Shown here piece by piece: positions 8,446 through 18,390 of a DNA stretch of 33,334 nucleotides. Positions within the stretch are counted from its first letter, which is position 1. Each line of letters opens with the position of its first letter. The position numbers and the translations under genes were made by a program. Where the stretch lies: contig CALXAU010000006.1 of the NCBI GenBank assembly GCA_944386355.1, positions 1-33,334 of the forward strand, given 5' to 3'. Source of the stretch: an uncultured Clostridia bacterium. Its GTDB lineage: Bacteria; Bacillota; Clostridia; TANB77; CAG-508. Below the pieces are notes generated by a model. That model did not search any database. It was given only the letters and a program-made list of their open reading frames with translations, and was not told where the DNA came from.

Positions 8446-9302
8446 TAGACACTCTCCTCTTTTTTCATAATATAATTTAATACAATTCTTTCTACTATCA
8501 TTAATAAATTATTTATTAACCAATATAATGCTAATCCAAGTGGAGCTACAAAAGCAATAGATATTGACATTATTGGCATTAACCAAGACATCATTTTATT
8601 TGTTTGCATAATTGTATCTACTTCATTTATTTCTTCCTTCACTTCTTCTGATGAGCTACTCAATAATTTTTTATCTTGTTTATTTTTATTTGTCATTGCA
8701 GTAGTCATTCTTATTGATATAAAAGAAGAAATTATATATAAAGCTGGCAAAATATATACTGTATAATCATTAATATTTTGTTGTGGTATTTTGCTTAAGT
8801 CCAACCCTAAAAAATCCATATTTATTTTTACATCTTCATTTTCTTTCCCTTTTTCTCTTATTATATCTATTTCTGGGTAAAAATCACTTATTTGTTTTCC
8901 TTCTTGTTGAATTTGAGATATATAATTATCTAAAACTGGTTTTTCTATTTTTTTCATATATGTAAGCGGACTTTTTACTAAATAAAAAATAGAAATTATC
9001 AATACGAATTGTACTATTGCACTGAAACAACCACTAAAAGGGTTCATTTTTTCCTCTTTGTATAAACTCATTACTTCTCGATTAAGTTGTTCTGGATCAT
9101 TTTTGTATTTAAATTGAAGAATCTTCATCTTCTCTTGAAGTTCTGAACTTTTCTTTAAAGTCTTTTGTTGTTTTATTGATAATGGAAGCATTATTATTTT
9201 TATTAATAAAGTAAATAGTATTATTGCTAATCCATAATTATTTACTAAATTATATAAAAAATTTAATATGTATCCAAAAATATTTGCAAAAAAATTAAAC
9301 AT
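8445..9302 (-). CDS. yidC: Membrane protein insertase YidC/Oxa1/SpoIIIJ
   Basis: A 285-residue polytopic membrane protein of the YidC/Oxa1 family. The first helix (about 5-18) has no clear lipobox. The core contains NNYGLAIILFTLLIKIIMLPLS, the cytoplasmic hairpin with SSELQEKMKILQFKYKNDPE, then further helices at about 90-110, 180-196 and 238-270. The conserved arginine of the hydrophilic groove corresponds to the lysine/arginine region at the end of the first core helix. It inserts membrane proteins with or without Sec. It lies between yidD and jag in one operon. Confidence 0.95.
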   Translation of the reverse strand: MFNFFANIFGYILNFLYNLVNNYGLAIILFTLLIKIIMLPLSIKQQKTLKKSSELQEKMKILQFKYKNDPEQLNREVMSLYKEEKMNPFSGCFSAIVQFVLIISIFYLVKSPLTYMKKIEKPVLDNYISQIQQEGKQISDFYPEIDIIREKGKENEDVKINMDFLGLDLSKIPQQNINDYTVYILPALYIISSFISIRMTTAMTNKNKQDKKLLSSSSEEVKEEINEVDTIMQTNKMMSWLMPIMSISIAFVAPLGLALYWLINNLLMIVERIVLNYIMKKEESV

Positions 9303-9317
9303 TATTTTCCTCCAACT

Positions 9318-9536
9318 TTATTTTAGCGGATCATATCCGCCTTTAGAAAAAGGATTACACCTACAAATTCTACATACTCCTAGAAATATTCCTTTTATTA
9401 CTCCATATTTTTGTATTGCTTGTTTTGTATATTCTGAACATGTTGGATAAAATTTACATCTTATGTTTTTACTTTCTAAATATATAGATATATTTTTTTG
9501 ATAAAAAGTAATAATCCAAATTAATATTTTTTTCAT
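9318..9536 (-). CDS. yidD: Membrane protein insertion efficiency factor YidD
   Basis: A 72-residue protein with the family motifs [19 protein letters not shown] (about 27-45), RICRCNP and GGYDPL. It is a small, basic, amphipathic membrane-associated protein that assists YidC-dependent insertion. It lies between rnpA and yidC with gaps of 7 and 15 bp, so it is part of the operon. Confidence 0.96.
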   Translation of the reverse strand: MKKILIWIITFYQKNISIYLESKNIRCKFYPTCSEYTKQAIQKYGVIKGIFLGVCRICRCNPFSKGGYDPLK

Positions 9537-9543
9537 AAAAACC

Positions 9544-9888
9544 TTATTTTTTTATAATATTTGCTTTATCAAAAATATTTATAAAATCATTTTTAACTTT
9601 ATAAAAATTAACTTCCTTAGGGTTAATCTTTTTTTTCCATAGAAAAACGATATCATAACCATTTTTTAAATTCTTTTCTATTTCTTTATAGTTTTCTTTT
9701 ATTATTCTTTTAATTTTGTTTCTTTTTACGGCTTTAGCAATTTTTACACTTATTGCTAATCCTATTCTATTTATATTTTTGTTATTTTTTTTTATATAAA
9801 CTATAATTTGTTTTCCAGAAAAGAATTTACCTTTTGATAAAACATCTTTAAATTGATAATTTTTTTTTAACATTATTGTTCTTTTCAT
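9544..9888 (-). CDS. rnpA: Ribonuclease P protein component
   Basis: A 114-residue basic protein. It has the RnpA pattern: [15 protein letters not shown] at the N-terminus and the RNA-binding segment [17 protein letters not shown], the family's conserved RNR-type motif. It is the protein subunit that helps RNase P RNA bind precursor tRNA 5' leaders. I prefer the ATG at 9888 because AAAAAGG lies ten bases upstream; the in-frame ATG at 9897 touches that site. Confidence 0.94.
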   Translation of the reverse strand: MKRTIMLKKNYQFKDVLSKGKFFSGKQIIVYIKKNNKNINRIGLAISVKIAKAVKRNKIKRIIKENYKEIEKNLKNGYDIVFLWKKKINPKEVNFYKVKNDFINIFDKANIIKK

Positions 9889-9921
9889 TTTTGTCATACC
9901 TTTTTGAATATACTCATATGA

Positions 9922-9949
9922 AAAGGCTCACTTATAAAAAGTGGCCTTT
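9922..9949 (-). terminator. Hairpin between rpmH and rnpA (attenuator or processing site)
   Basis: AAAGGC/GCCTTT plus CACTT/AAGTG with one bulged base and a 5-nt loop, immediately after the rpmH stop codon. There is no long T run on the minus strand, so it probably attenuates or stabilises rather than fully terminating. This could set more L34 than RNase P protein. Confidence 0.55.
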
Positions 9950-10084
9950 CTATGCACTTATTTTTTTTCTTCCTTTTAATCTTCTTAGTTTTAATATTTT
10001 TCTTCCAGCTCTTGTTTTCATTCTTTTTCTAAATCCATGTTCTTTCTTTTCTTGTCTATTTTTTGGTTGAAAAGTTCTTTTCAT
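9950..10084 (-). CDS. rpmH: 50S ribosomal protein L34
   Basis: A 44-residue, highly basic protein [10 protein letters not shown]... with the L34 pattern [26 protein letters not shown]. The ATG at 10084 is preceded by AGGAGGTG with an 8-nt spacer. A longer frame starting at 10153 adds 23 residues unlike the family. It is first gene of the leftward operon, behind the promoter at 10162-10191. Confidence 0.98.
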   Translation of the reverse strand: MKRTFQPKNRQEKKEHGFRKRMKTRAGRKILKLRRLKGRKKISA

Positions 10085-10161
10085 TTTACTTGCACCTCCT
10101 ACTGTATTTTTATATTTAAATTCCTTTTTTAGGAAATTATTACTATATAACAAGTATATCG

Positions 10162-10191
10162 ATTATACCTTAAAATGGTAGGGCTTGTCAA
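10162..10191 (-). promoter_or_regulatory. Sigma-A promoter of the rpmH operon
   Basis: On the minus strand, consensus -35 TTGACA (10186-10191), an 18-nt spacer and consensus -10 TATAAT (10162-10167), 78 bp before the rpmH ATG. A leader hairpin (AATTTCCT/AGGAATTT, about 10118-10139) follows. Confidence 0.85.
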
Positions 10192-10314
10192 GGTTTAGAT
10201 AAAAGTTTTTAAATAGATCTTATAAAATGTTACAAAATACAGCTGTAAAATTTTATAGCTGGCAAATAATATATTTATATATATTTTTTATTATTTTCTT
10301 TAAAAAGAATAATT

Positions 10315-10650
10315 TATTTTATATTTTATATTTTATATTTTATTTTTATTTTTTATTTTTGTTAATATTTTTTATAAATGTAATTTATTTTTAATTTTTT
10401 TGAAATATTTTTGTAATCATATTGTAAAAAACAGATAGTTATCCACAGTTTTTTTTACATTTTTCCACAATTTTTAAAAATTTTCCACAATTATATTGAC
10501 TTATCCACCTTTATTTTGTTATTATAGATAAGTATTAAATACGTAGATTTTTTCTTACAGTCAGCTTAAAAAGATGTTCGTATTTATTTCTATTATTTTA
10601 CAAAATTATTACAAAATTATCAACAACTGTGGATAACTCTGTGGATAACT
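10315..10650. other. oriC: oriC, upstream DnaA-box cluster and AT-rich tract
   Basis: An A/T-only stretch with tandem 9-mers of the TTTTATATT type (about 10315-10345), a candidate unwinding region, is followed by DnaA boxes. These are TTATCCACA (10439-10447), TTTTCCACA (10461-10469 and 10481-10489), TTATCCACC (10501-10509) and inverted TGTGGATAA (10628-10636 and 10640-10648). The cluster lies directly before dnaA, and gene orientation flips here from leftward to rightward, as expected for the origin. Confidence 0.9.
10496..10525 (+). promoter_or_regulatory. Promoter of dnaA overlapping a DnaA box
   Basis: -35 TTGACT (10496-10501), an 18-nt spacer and -10 TATTAT (10520-10525), about 150 bp before dnaA. 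The DnaA box TTATCCACC at 10501-10509 lies inside the promoter, consistent with DnaA autoregulation (inference from known dnaA control). Confidence 0.6.
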
Positions 10651-10673
10651 TTTGTATGAAAGGATGATTCTCA

Positions 10674-12026
10674 ATGGCCATAGATAAAGAGGCACTTATA
10701 ACAAAAGCAAAAGAATTACTAAGAGAAGAAGTATCTAAGATATCTTATGATACATGGATAAAGCCATTAGGTATTCAAGATATAGAAAAAGACCATATTG
10801 TTTTTACAGTTGCTTCTGAATATCAAAAAGATTTCATAGAAAATAGATATTCTAGTCTTTTACTAAATACTTTAAGATATATAACTAATAAAGATTGGTC
10901 TTTCTCTGTAATAGATTTATCTCAACAGAAAGAAACTAAAGAAATTAAAGAAAATAAAAATACAAATATTACTGATAGTGAACTACAGATAAATCACGCT
11001 AGTCTAAATCCTAAATATACATTTGAAACTTTTGTTGTTGGAAATAATAACAGATTTGCACATGCAGCAGCATTAGCAGTTGGAGATTCCCCTGCAAAAT
11101 CATACAATCCATTATTTTTATATGGTGGAGTTGGATTAGGAAAAACTCACTTAATGCATGCTATAGGTAACAGAATTATCGAAAATAATAGAAATTGCAA
11201 TGTTATATATGTTACTTCTGAAAAATTCACAAATCAATTAATAAATGCAATAAAAGATAATAAAAATGAATTTTTTAGAAATAAATATAGGAATATAGAT
11301 GTTTTATTAATAGATGATATACAATTTATTGCTGGAAAAGAAAGAGTACAAGAAGAATTTTTCCATACTTTTAATACTTTGTATGAAGACGGAAAACAAA
11401 TAATTATTTCAAGCGATAAACCTCCAAGAGACATACCATTTTTAGAAGATAGATTAAAGTCAAGATTTGAATGGGGGTTACTTGCTGATATTTCTTGTCC
11501 AGATTATGAAACTCGTTTAGCAATATTAAGAAAAAAAGCACAAGATGAAAATATAATTATAGATGATTTCATTCTTTCAAATATAGCTACAAAAATAGAT
11601 TCTAACATAAGGGAATTAGAAGGTGTATTCAATAAATTAGTTGCAAGAGCTTCTTTAATACATAGCCCAATAACAATTGAACTTGCTGAAAATATAATAA
11701 ATGATTTTAAATCAGAAAGTGAAAAAGTAATTTCTTGTGATTTTATAAAAGAAACTGTATGTAAATACTTTAGTGTAAACAAAGAAGATTTAGAAGGAAA
11801 TAAAAGATCTAATGAAATTGCCTTTCCAAGACAAATAGCAATGTATCTTTGTAGAGAGGTAGCAAATATGTCTTTTCCAAAGATAGGAGAAGATTTTGGA
11901 AATAGAGATCATTCGACTGTGATGCATGCTTATAGAAAAATAGCAAAAGAAGTAAAAGAAAAAAATAATACAAAACTAATTGTGGATAGTGTGAAAAACA
12001 TCATATTAGAAAAAAATCAAAGTTAA
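10674..12026 (+). CDS. dnaA: Chromosomal replication initiator DnaA
   Basis: A 450-residue AAA+ initiator. Domain I contains SYDTWIKPL. After a variable linker, domain III begins NPKYTFETFVVGNNNRFAHAA. Walker A is GGVGLGKTH (about 152-160) and Walker B is LLIDDIQF (about 213-220). Domain IV carries the DnaA-box signature with FGNRDHSTVMHAYRKI (about 414-429). It binds the flanking boxes and opens the origin. AAAGGATG precedes the ATG by seven bases. Length and motifs are normal. Confidence 0.98.
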   Translation: MAIDKEALITKAKELLREEVSKISYDTWIKPLGIQDIEKDHIVFTVASEYQKDFIENRYSSLLLNTLRYITNKDWSFSVIDLSQQKETKEIKENKNTNITDSELQINHASLNPKYTFETFVVGNNNRFAHAAALAVGDSPAKSYNPLFLYGGVGLGKTHLMHAIGNRIIENNRNCNVIYVTSEKFTNQLINAIKDNKNEFFRNKYRNIDVLLIDDIQFIAGKERVQEEFFHTFNTLYEDGKQIIISSDKPPRDIPFLEDRLKSRFEWGLLADISCPDYETRLAILRKKAQDENIIIDDFILSNIATKIDSNIRELEGVFNKLVARASLIHSPITIELAENIINDFKSESEKVISCDFIKETVCKYFSVNKEDLEGNKRSNEIAFPRQIAMYLCREVANMSFPKIGEDFGNRDHSTVMHAYRKIAKEVKEKNNTKLIVDSVKNIILEKNQS

Positions 12027-12120
12027 ATAAGTTAATATAGCATTTTTTTTAAAATTATGTTTGAAAAATAATTGTTTGAAAAAAAATGATTAATCTCTTC
12101 TTACGGATACAGTACATTAG

Positions 12121-12286
12121 ATATCCACAACCACCTGTTAAAAACATGTTAATAAATTGTGAATAACTTAGTTTTACACAAATTAATTTTTTACCTGTGG
12201 AAAATTTTAGTAGTTATCCACTGACTTATACACATCGATTTTGTTAGGGATATAAACTTTCCACATAGTTTTCCACAGTTTCCACA
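12121..12286. other. oriC: oriC, downstream DnaA-box cluster (dnaA-dnaN gap)
   Basis: The 317-bp gap between dnaA and dnaN holds at least eight DnaA-box-like 9-mers. They include ATATCCACA (12121), TGTGAATAA (12158), TGTGGAAAA (12196), TTATCCACT (12214), TTATACACA (12226), TTTTCCACA (12269) and GTTTCCACA (12278). Together with the cluster upstream of dnaA this gives the bipartite origin typical of Firmicutes. Confidence 0.85.
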
Positions 12287-12343
12287 GTGCCTATTACTAT
12301 TACTACTAATAATATTATATTTATATATAAAGGAGGAAATGTG

Positions 12344-13462
12344 ATGCAGATAATTTGCGATAAAGATAAAATTATTAAAGCCATTAATTCCGTAGTAAAA
12401 GGTGTTGCATCAAAAACAACAATGCCTATACTAGAAGGAATATTAATTCAAACAAATGATAATGAAATAAAATTAACAACATATGATTTAGAAATTGGAA
12501 TTGAATATATAATGGATTGTGAAGTAAAAGAGCAAGGAAGTACAGTTGTAAATGCAGTAATGTTTAGTGAAATAATAAGGAAATTACCAGATACGCAAAT
12601 ATATATTTCTCTTAATGACAAAAATTTACTTCAAATTGAATGTGAAGGATCTTTATATAAACTAGCAACAATGAATCCAGCAGAATTTCCAGAATTACCA
12701 AAAATAGAAGTAGAAAATTCTATAGAATTAGAACAAAATAATTTAAAAAATATGATTAGAAAAACTATATTTGCTGTAAGTACAGAAGATACTAGACCAA
12801 TCTTTACAGGCTGTTTATTTCAAATAGAAAATAATCAACTTAGTTTAGTTGCTATAGACGGATTTAGATTAGCATTAAGAACAATATTTTTAAATAAACA
12901 AACAAATAATTTTAGTGCAGTAATTCCTGGAAAAACTCTAAATGAAATGAATAAAATTTTATCTGATTCTTTCGATTTCGTAAGAATAGGAGTTTCTAAA
13001 AATCAAGCTTTATTTGAAATGGATAATTGCAAAGTTGTAACAAGAATATTAGAAGGAGAATTTTTAAATTACAAAAATGTAATTCCAACAAATTGGGAAT
13101 CAAAAATTAAAGTTAATAAAAACAATCTACAAAATAGTTTTAAAAAAATAAGTTTAATTTCTTTATCAAATAAAAAAAAAGAAAAAAAATATCCAGTAAA
13201 AGTTGAAATCGATATTGGAAAAGTAACAATTTCTTGTACAAATCAGACTGGAGATGCTAAGGAAGAACTTTTTGTTTCAACAGAAGGAAAAAATTTGGAA
13301 GCAGGATTTAATCCTAAATATTTTCTAGATAGCTTAAAGGCTATAGAAGATGAAGAAGTTTTTGTAGAATTTGGAACAAGCATATCTCCTTGTTTAATAA
13401 AACCAACTGATAGTTCAGAATATGTATATATGATTTTACCAATTAGATTAAAAGAAGAATAG
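12344..13462 (+). CDS. dnaN: DNA polymerase III sliding clamp (beta subunit)
   Basis: A 372-residue sliding clamp beginning MQIICDKDKIIKAINSVVKGV. It has the three-domain clamp layout: TMPILEGILIQ in domain I, TRPIFTGCLFQIE and VAIDGFRLALR in domain II, and the C-terminal YVYMILPIRL end that forms the ligand-binding cleft. The ATG at 12344 follows AAAGGAGG with a 6-nt spacer. Upstream in-frame codons (from 12287) lie before the binding site and are not part of the protein. It tethers the polymerase and many repair proteins to DNA. Confidence 0.97.
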   Translation: MQIICDKDKIIKAINSVVKGVASKTTMPILEGILIQTNDNEIKLTTYDLEIGIEYIMDCEVKEQGSTVVNAVMFSEIIRKLPDTQIYISLNDKNLLQIECEGSLYKLATMNPAEFPELPKIEVENSIELEQNNLKNMIRKTIFAVSTEDTRPIFTGCLFQIENNQLSLVAIDGFRLALRTIFLNKQTNNFSAVIPGKTLNEMNKILSDSFDFVRIGVSKNQALFEMDNCKVVTRILEGEFLNYKNVIPTNWESKIKVNKNNLQNSFKKISLISLSNKKKEKKYPVKVEIDIGKVTISCTNQTGDAKEELFVSTEGKNLEAGFNPKYFLDSLKAIEDEEVFVEFGTSISPCLIKPTDSSEYVYMILPIRLKEE

Positions 13463-13482
13463 ATTATAAGTTTCCACAAGTT

Positions 13483-13547
13483 AACAACAATTTGTGGAAA
13501 AGATGTCTTTGCATTTTATATAAAGTGCAAAGATTTTTTTTAAAAAT
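13483..13547 (+). terminator. Terminator of dnaN
   Basis: TCTTTGCATTTTAT at 13506-13519 pairs with ATAAAGTGCAAAGA, followed by eight T. An upstream small inverted repeat TTCCACAA/TTGTGGAA resembles two facing DnaA boxes. The following 13561-13609 also forms a long A/T hairpin around CTAAGC. No S4-domain yaaA gene, the usual neighbour between dnaN and recF, is present in the 240-bp gap. Confidence 0.8.
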
Positions 13548-13701
13548 ATAGACAAAATAAAAAATTTTTATTAAAATTAATTCTAAGCGAATTTTAATTT
13601 TAATAAAATAAATTATTAAATAAAAATAAAAAATCTTTTAAAAACAAAAATAAAAGAAATTTTAAAAAAATTTAAAAAAATTTGCACAGTTGGAGAAGAA
13701 A

Positions 13702-14763
13702 ATGTGGATAAAAAGAATCGAATTAACGAATTTTAGAAATTATACAAAGCAAGAAATTGATTTAAATCCTAATATTAATATTTTCTATGGAGAAAATGCA
13801 CAAGGAAAAACAAATATTATAGAAGCGATTTTTTTATGTGGGTTTGGAAAATCTTTTAGAGCTAAAAAAGATAGTGAAATGATTTTGTTAGGAGAAGAAA
13901 ATTCTTTAATAAAAATAAATTATAAAAAAGATTATAGAGAAGGAAAAATAGAAATTAATTTAAAAAATAAAAAAGAAATAAAATTAAATGATATAAAAAT
14001 AAAAAAATTAAGTGAATTATTAGGAAATATTAATATTGTAATTTTTACACCAGACGATATAAATATTTTAAAAGGAGGACCTCAGAACAGAAGGAAATTT
14101 TTAGATATAATGATAAGTCAATTAAAACCAAATTATATGTATAATTTGAATTTATATTTAAAAACTTTAGAGCAGAGAAATAATTATTTGAGACAAATAA
14201 AAGACGAAAAAAGTGATTTATTAGATATTTGGGATGAAAAATTGGCTGAATATGCATTTAATATTTGCAAATATAGAGAAGAGTTTATAAAAAAAATACA
14301 AAATAAAATAGAAAAAATACATCAAGATATTACAAAAGAAAAAGAAAAAATAAAAATAGAATATATTACAGAATGTAATAATAAAGAAGAATTCTTAAAA
14401 ATTTTAAAAAATAGAAGAAAATTAGATTTGATAAAAGGATATACAACTAAGGGTGTACATAGAGATGATTTTATGATATATATAAATAACAAGCAAATTC
14501 AAATATATGGTTCACAAGGTCAACACAGAACAGCTATTCTTTCTTTAAAATTAAGTGAATTAGCTATTATATATGATGAAATTGGAGAATATCCTATTTT
14601 ATTATTAGATGATTTTATGTCTGAATTAGATAAAAGTAGAAGAGAAAGTTTTTTAGAAAATATAAAAAATACACAAGTAATTATTACTTGTACTGAAAAA
14701 TTAGATATTGAAAATTTAAATTTTTTCGAATATAATGTAAAAAATGGAAAAGTTATAAATTAA
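13702..14763 (+). CDS. recF: DNA replication and repair protein RecF
   Basis: A 353-residue SMC-like ATPase. It begins MWIKRIELTNFRNY, with Walker A GENAQGKTN (about 31-39), the middle QNRRKFLDI motif, the ABC signature YGSQGQHRTA (about 270-279) and Walker B ILLLDDFMSELD (about 301-312). It loads RecA at gaps. GGAGAAG five bases before the ATG at 13702 sets the start; a TTG at 13690 in frame is inside that binding site. Coding is A-rich like the rest of the window. Confidence 0.96.
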   Translation: MWIKRIELTNFRNYTKQEIDLNPNINIFYGENAQGKTNIIEAIFLCGFGKSFRAKKDSEMILLGEENSLIKINYKKDYREGKIEINLKNKKEIKLNDIKIKKLSELLGNINIVIFTPDDINILKGGPQNRRKFLDIMISQLKPNYMYNLNLYLKTLEQRNNYLRQIKDEKSDLLDIWDEKLAEYAFNICKYREEFIKKIQNKIEKIHQDITKEKEKIKIEYITECNNKEEFLKILKNRRKLDLIKGYTTKGVHRDDFMIYINNKQIQIYGSQGQHRTAILSLKLSELAIIYDEIGEYPILLLDDFMSELDKSRRESFLENIKNTQVIITCTEKLDIENLNFFEYNVKNGKVIN

Positions 14764-14779
14764 AATAAATTATAAATAA

Positions 14780-16787
<2,008 letters not shown>

Positions 16788-16789
<2 letters not shown>

Positions 16790-16823
16790 ATAATAGCGAG
16801 AATTTTAATTCTCGCTATTATTT
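16788..16823 (+). terminator. Terminator-like hairpin of gyrB
   Basis: A perfect 17-bp inverted repeat (16788-16804 and 16807-16823) containing AGCGAGAATT/AATTCTCGCT overlaps the gyrB stop codon, with ATTATTT on the exit side. It very likely ends the dnaA-gyrB transcription unit. Confidence 0.8.
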
Positions 16824-17528
16824 ATCGGCAAAGCTAATAATAATCTTAGTTAAAACTAATATACATAATAGTCAAACCTAATATATATTACTATATAAAT
16901 AAGCTCTATACCACATATATTAATTACTCACTCGACCATTAATACACCATAAGCAACCATATTCATCCTAATTTAGGACTACTAACAACCACTAAAAATT
17001 ATTAGATATAAGAATAATCTTAGCTCGAATATATTACATATAATTTAACCATATATTAAAAATAATTTAAGAAAAAAATTTATATAGCTTACAAACACAT
17101 AATACACTCTTCTCGCCAACATAAAATAATATATAAAAATACACCATTTTACATTTTTGTCCGAATAATAATAAACTTAAAAAAATCCATTATTACTCTT
17201 GGCTCAACTATTATTAACCTTACAATAGTATTATGTTCAAAAAAATTTTTTTTATACAAATATTTTTTTAAATTATTAAAAAATTAATAAATATAATTCA
17301 TGGAGATTTATGTTTTTAAAAAATTGTGATTGGTTGTTACAATTCATAATTGCACCTAATTTTTGTATATTATCAAATAATATAATTATTTTTTAAGTAA
17401 GCTCTATTCAAGAAAATGTAATTCACATACGTTAAAACCTTTTTCTTTATTCACATAATGCTCTAAAATATATACATATATCATCTTATAAATATAATAT
17501 TTAGAACTGTGAACTTTAATGATTTGTT
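16824..17528. other. About 700 bp gene-free, G-poor spacer before the secretion operon
   Basis: No convincing reading frame on either strand. From about 16840 to 17230 the plus strand is clearly richer in C than in G, opposite to the flanking leading-strand genes. An 11-bp direct repeat AATAATCTTAG occurs at 16839 and 17013. The copy of a dispersed motif (TTACAATTCATAATTGCA, 17337-17354) lies near its end. It may be a decayed minus-strand gene or an insertion; I cannot assign it. Confidence 0.6.
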
Positions 17529-17588
17529 AGCAATGTCGATTGCTGTCAATGAAAAATGATTGACAACATGCATAACTTTATGTAAAAT
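17529..17588 (+). promoter_or_regulatory. Sigma-A promoter with palindromic operator for the TraC-VirB4 operon
   Basis: -35 TTGACA (17560-17565), an exactly 17-nt spacer and -10 TAAAAT (17583-17588). Two adjacent palindromes precede it: AGCAAT-GTCG-ATTGCT (17529-17544) and GTCAAT-N8-ATTGAC (17545-17564). The second covers the first five bases of the -35 box. CAAT/ATTG half-sites recur four times. The layout fits repression of the operon by a dimeric regulator; no such regulator gene is seen nearby. Confidence 0.75.
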
Positions 17589-17654
17589 AAAAGTATAAAA
17601 GAAAGGAAGGTGATAAGTGATTTGTTAAAAAATAAAATAAAAAAAGGAGGTAAA

Positions 17655-18229
17655 ATGAAGTTTATAAAAGTATTCAAGAATGGTTCCCAATAAAAAATAT
17701 AATGGAAAATGGAATAATTGAATTAAAAAATAAAAAATTTATAAAAATAATAAAAATTATTCCTATAAATTATAATTTAAAATCAGATCTTGAAAAAAAA
17801 GCAATTTTAAATTCATATAAAATTTTTTTAAAAACATGTAATTTTGATATCCAAATTTTAATTCAAAGTAATAAAGAAGATTTGAGCAAACATATTCTTA
17901 AGATAAAAGAAAATATAAAAAATACAAAAAATAAAAATTTAGAAAAAATTTCTATTGATTATATAAAATATATTGAAAAAATCAATTTATCCAAAAAATC
18001 TTCTTCAAAAAGTTTTTATCTTATAATTCAAAATGAAATGAAAAAAATAGAAAATAACAAAAAATATAATATAGAAATAATTAAAAATGATTTGCAAGAA
18101 AAATATTTTAAAATAAAAGAATGTTTATTGCGCTGTGGAAATTTAGTAACAGAAATATCAGATGTTGATGAATGCAATAAAATAATATATTCCTTTATAA
18201 ATACAAGGAAATATTTAAATAATATGTAA
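17655..18229 (+). CDS. TraC-like conjugation protein (precedes VirB4), frameshift near the start
   Basis: The open frame 17702-18229 gives 175 residues: ENGIIELKNKKFIKIIKIIPINYNL, a central NSYKIFLKTCNFDIQILIQSN segment and a helical, charged C-terminal half. It resembles the small TraC-like proteins encoded just before virB4 in conjugation modules of low-GC Gram-positives, an assignment from memory of the pattern. A strong site AAAGGAGG lies four bases before an ATG at 17655, which reads MKFIK and stops after 12 codons. Shifting -1 after ATA-AAA (around 17666-17669) joins it to SIQEWFPIKNIMENG, which looks like the missing N-terminus. This could be one lost A in a homopolymer, -1 recoding at A-AAA-G, or reinitiation at 17702. 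Confidence 0.65.
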
Positions 18230-18292
18230 TATTATTATTAAGATTTAATCATTAATTTTTTTCAAAAAATTCAAAAAATATTTAATTCATTT

Positions 18293-18320
18293 AAAATTAA
18301 TTCAAAATTAATTCAAAATT
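18293..18320 (+). repeat. Short 11-bp tandem repeat before virB4
   Basis: The unit AAAATTAATTC occurs twice in tandem plus a partial third copy in the 160-bp gap between the TraC-like gene and virB4. No function seen. Confidence 0.6.
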
Positions 18321-18390
18321 TTTTTATCATAAATATATTAATTCATAAATATTTTTAATAATAATTTACAAAAAACAGGAGGGTATTTAT

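Noticed and set aside
16840-17230. Possible CRISPR array
   Set aside because: The only repeat is a single 11-bp pair; there is no regular spacing and no cas gene.
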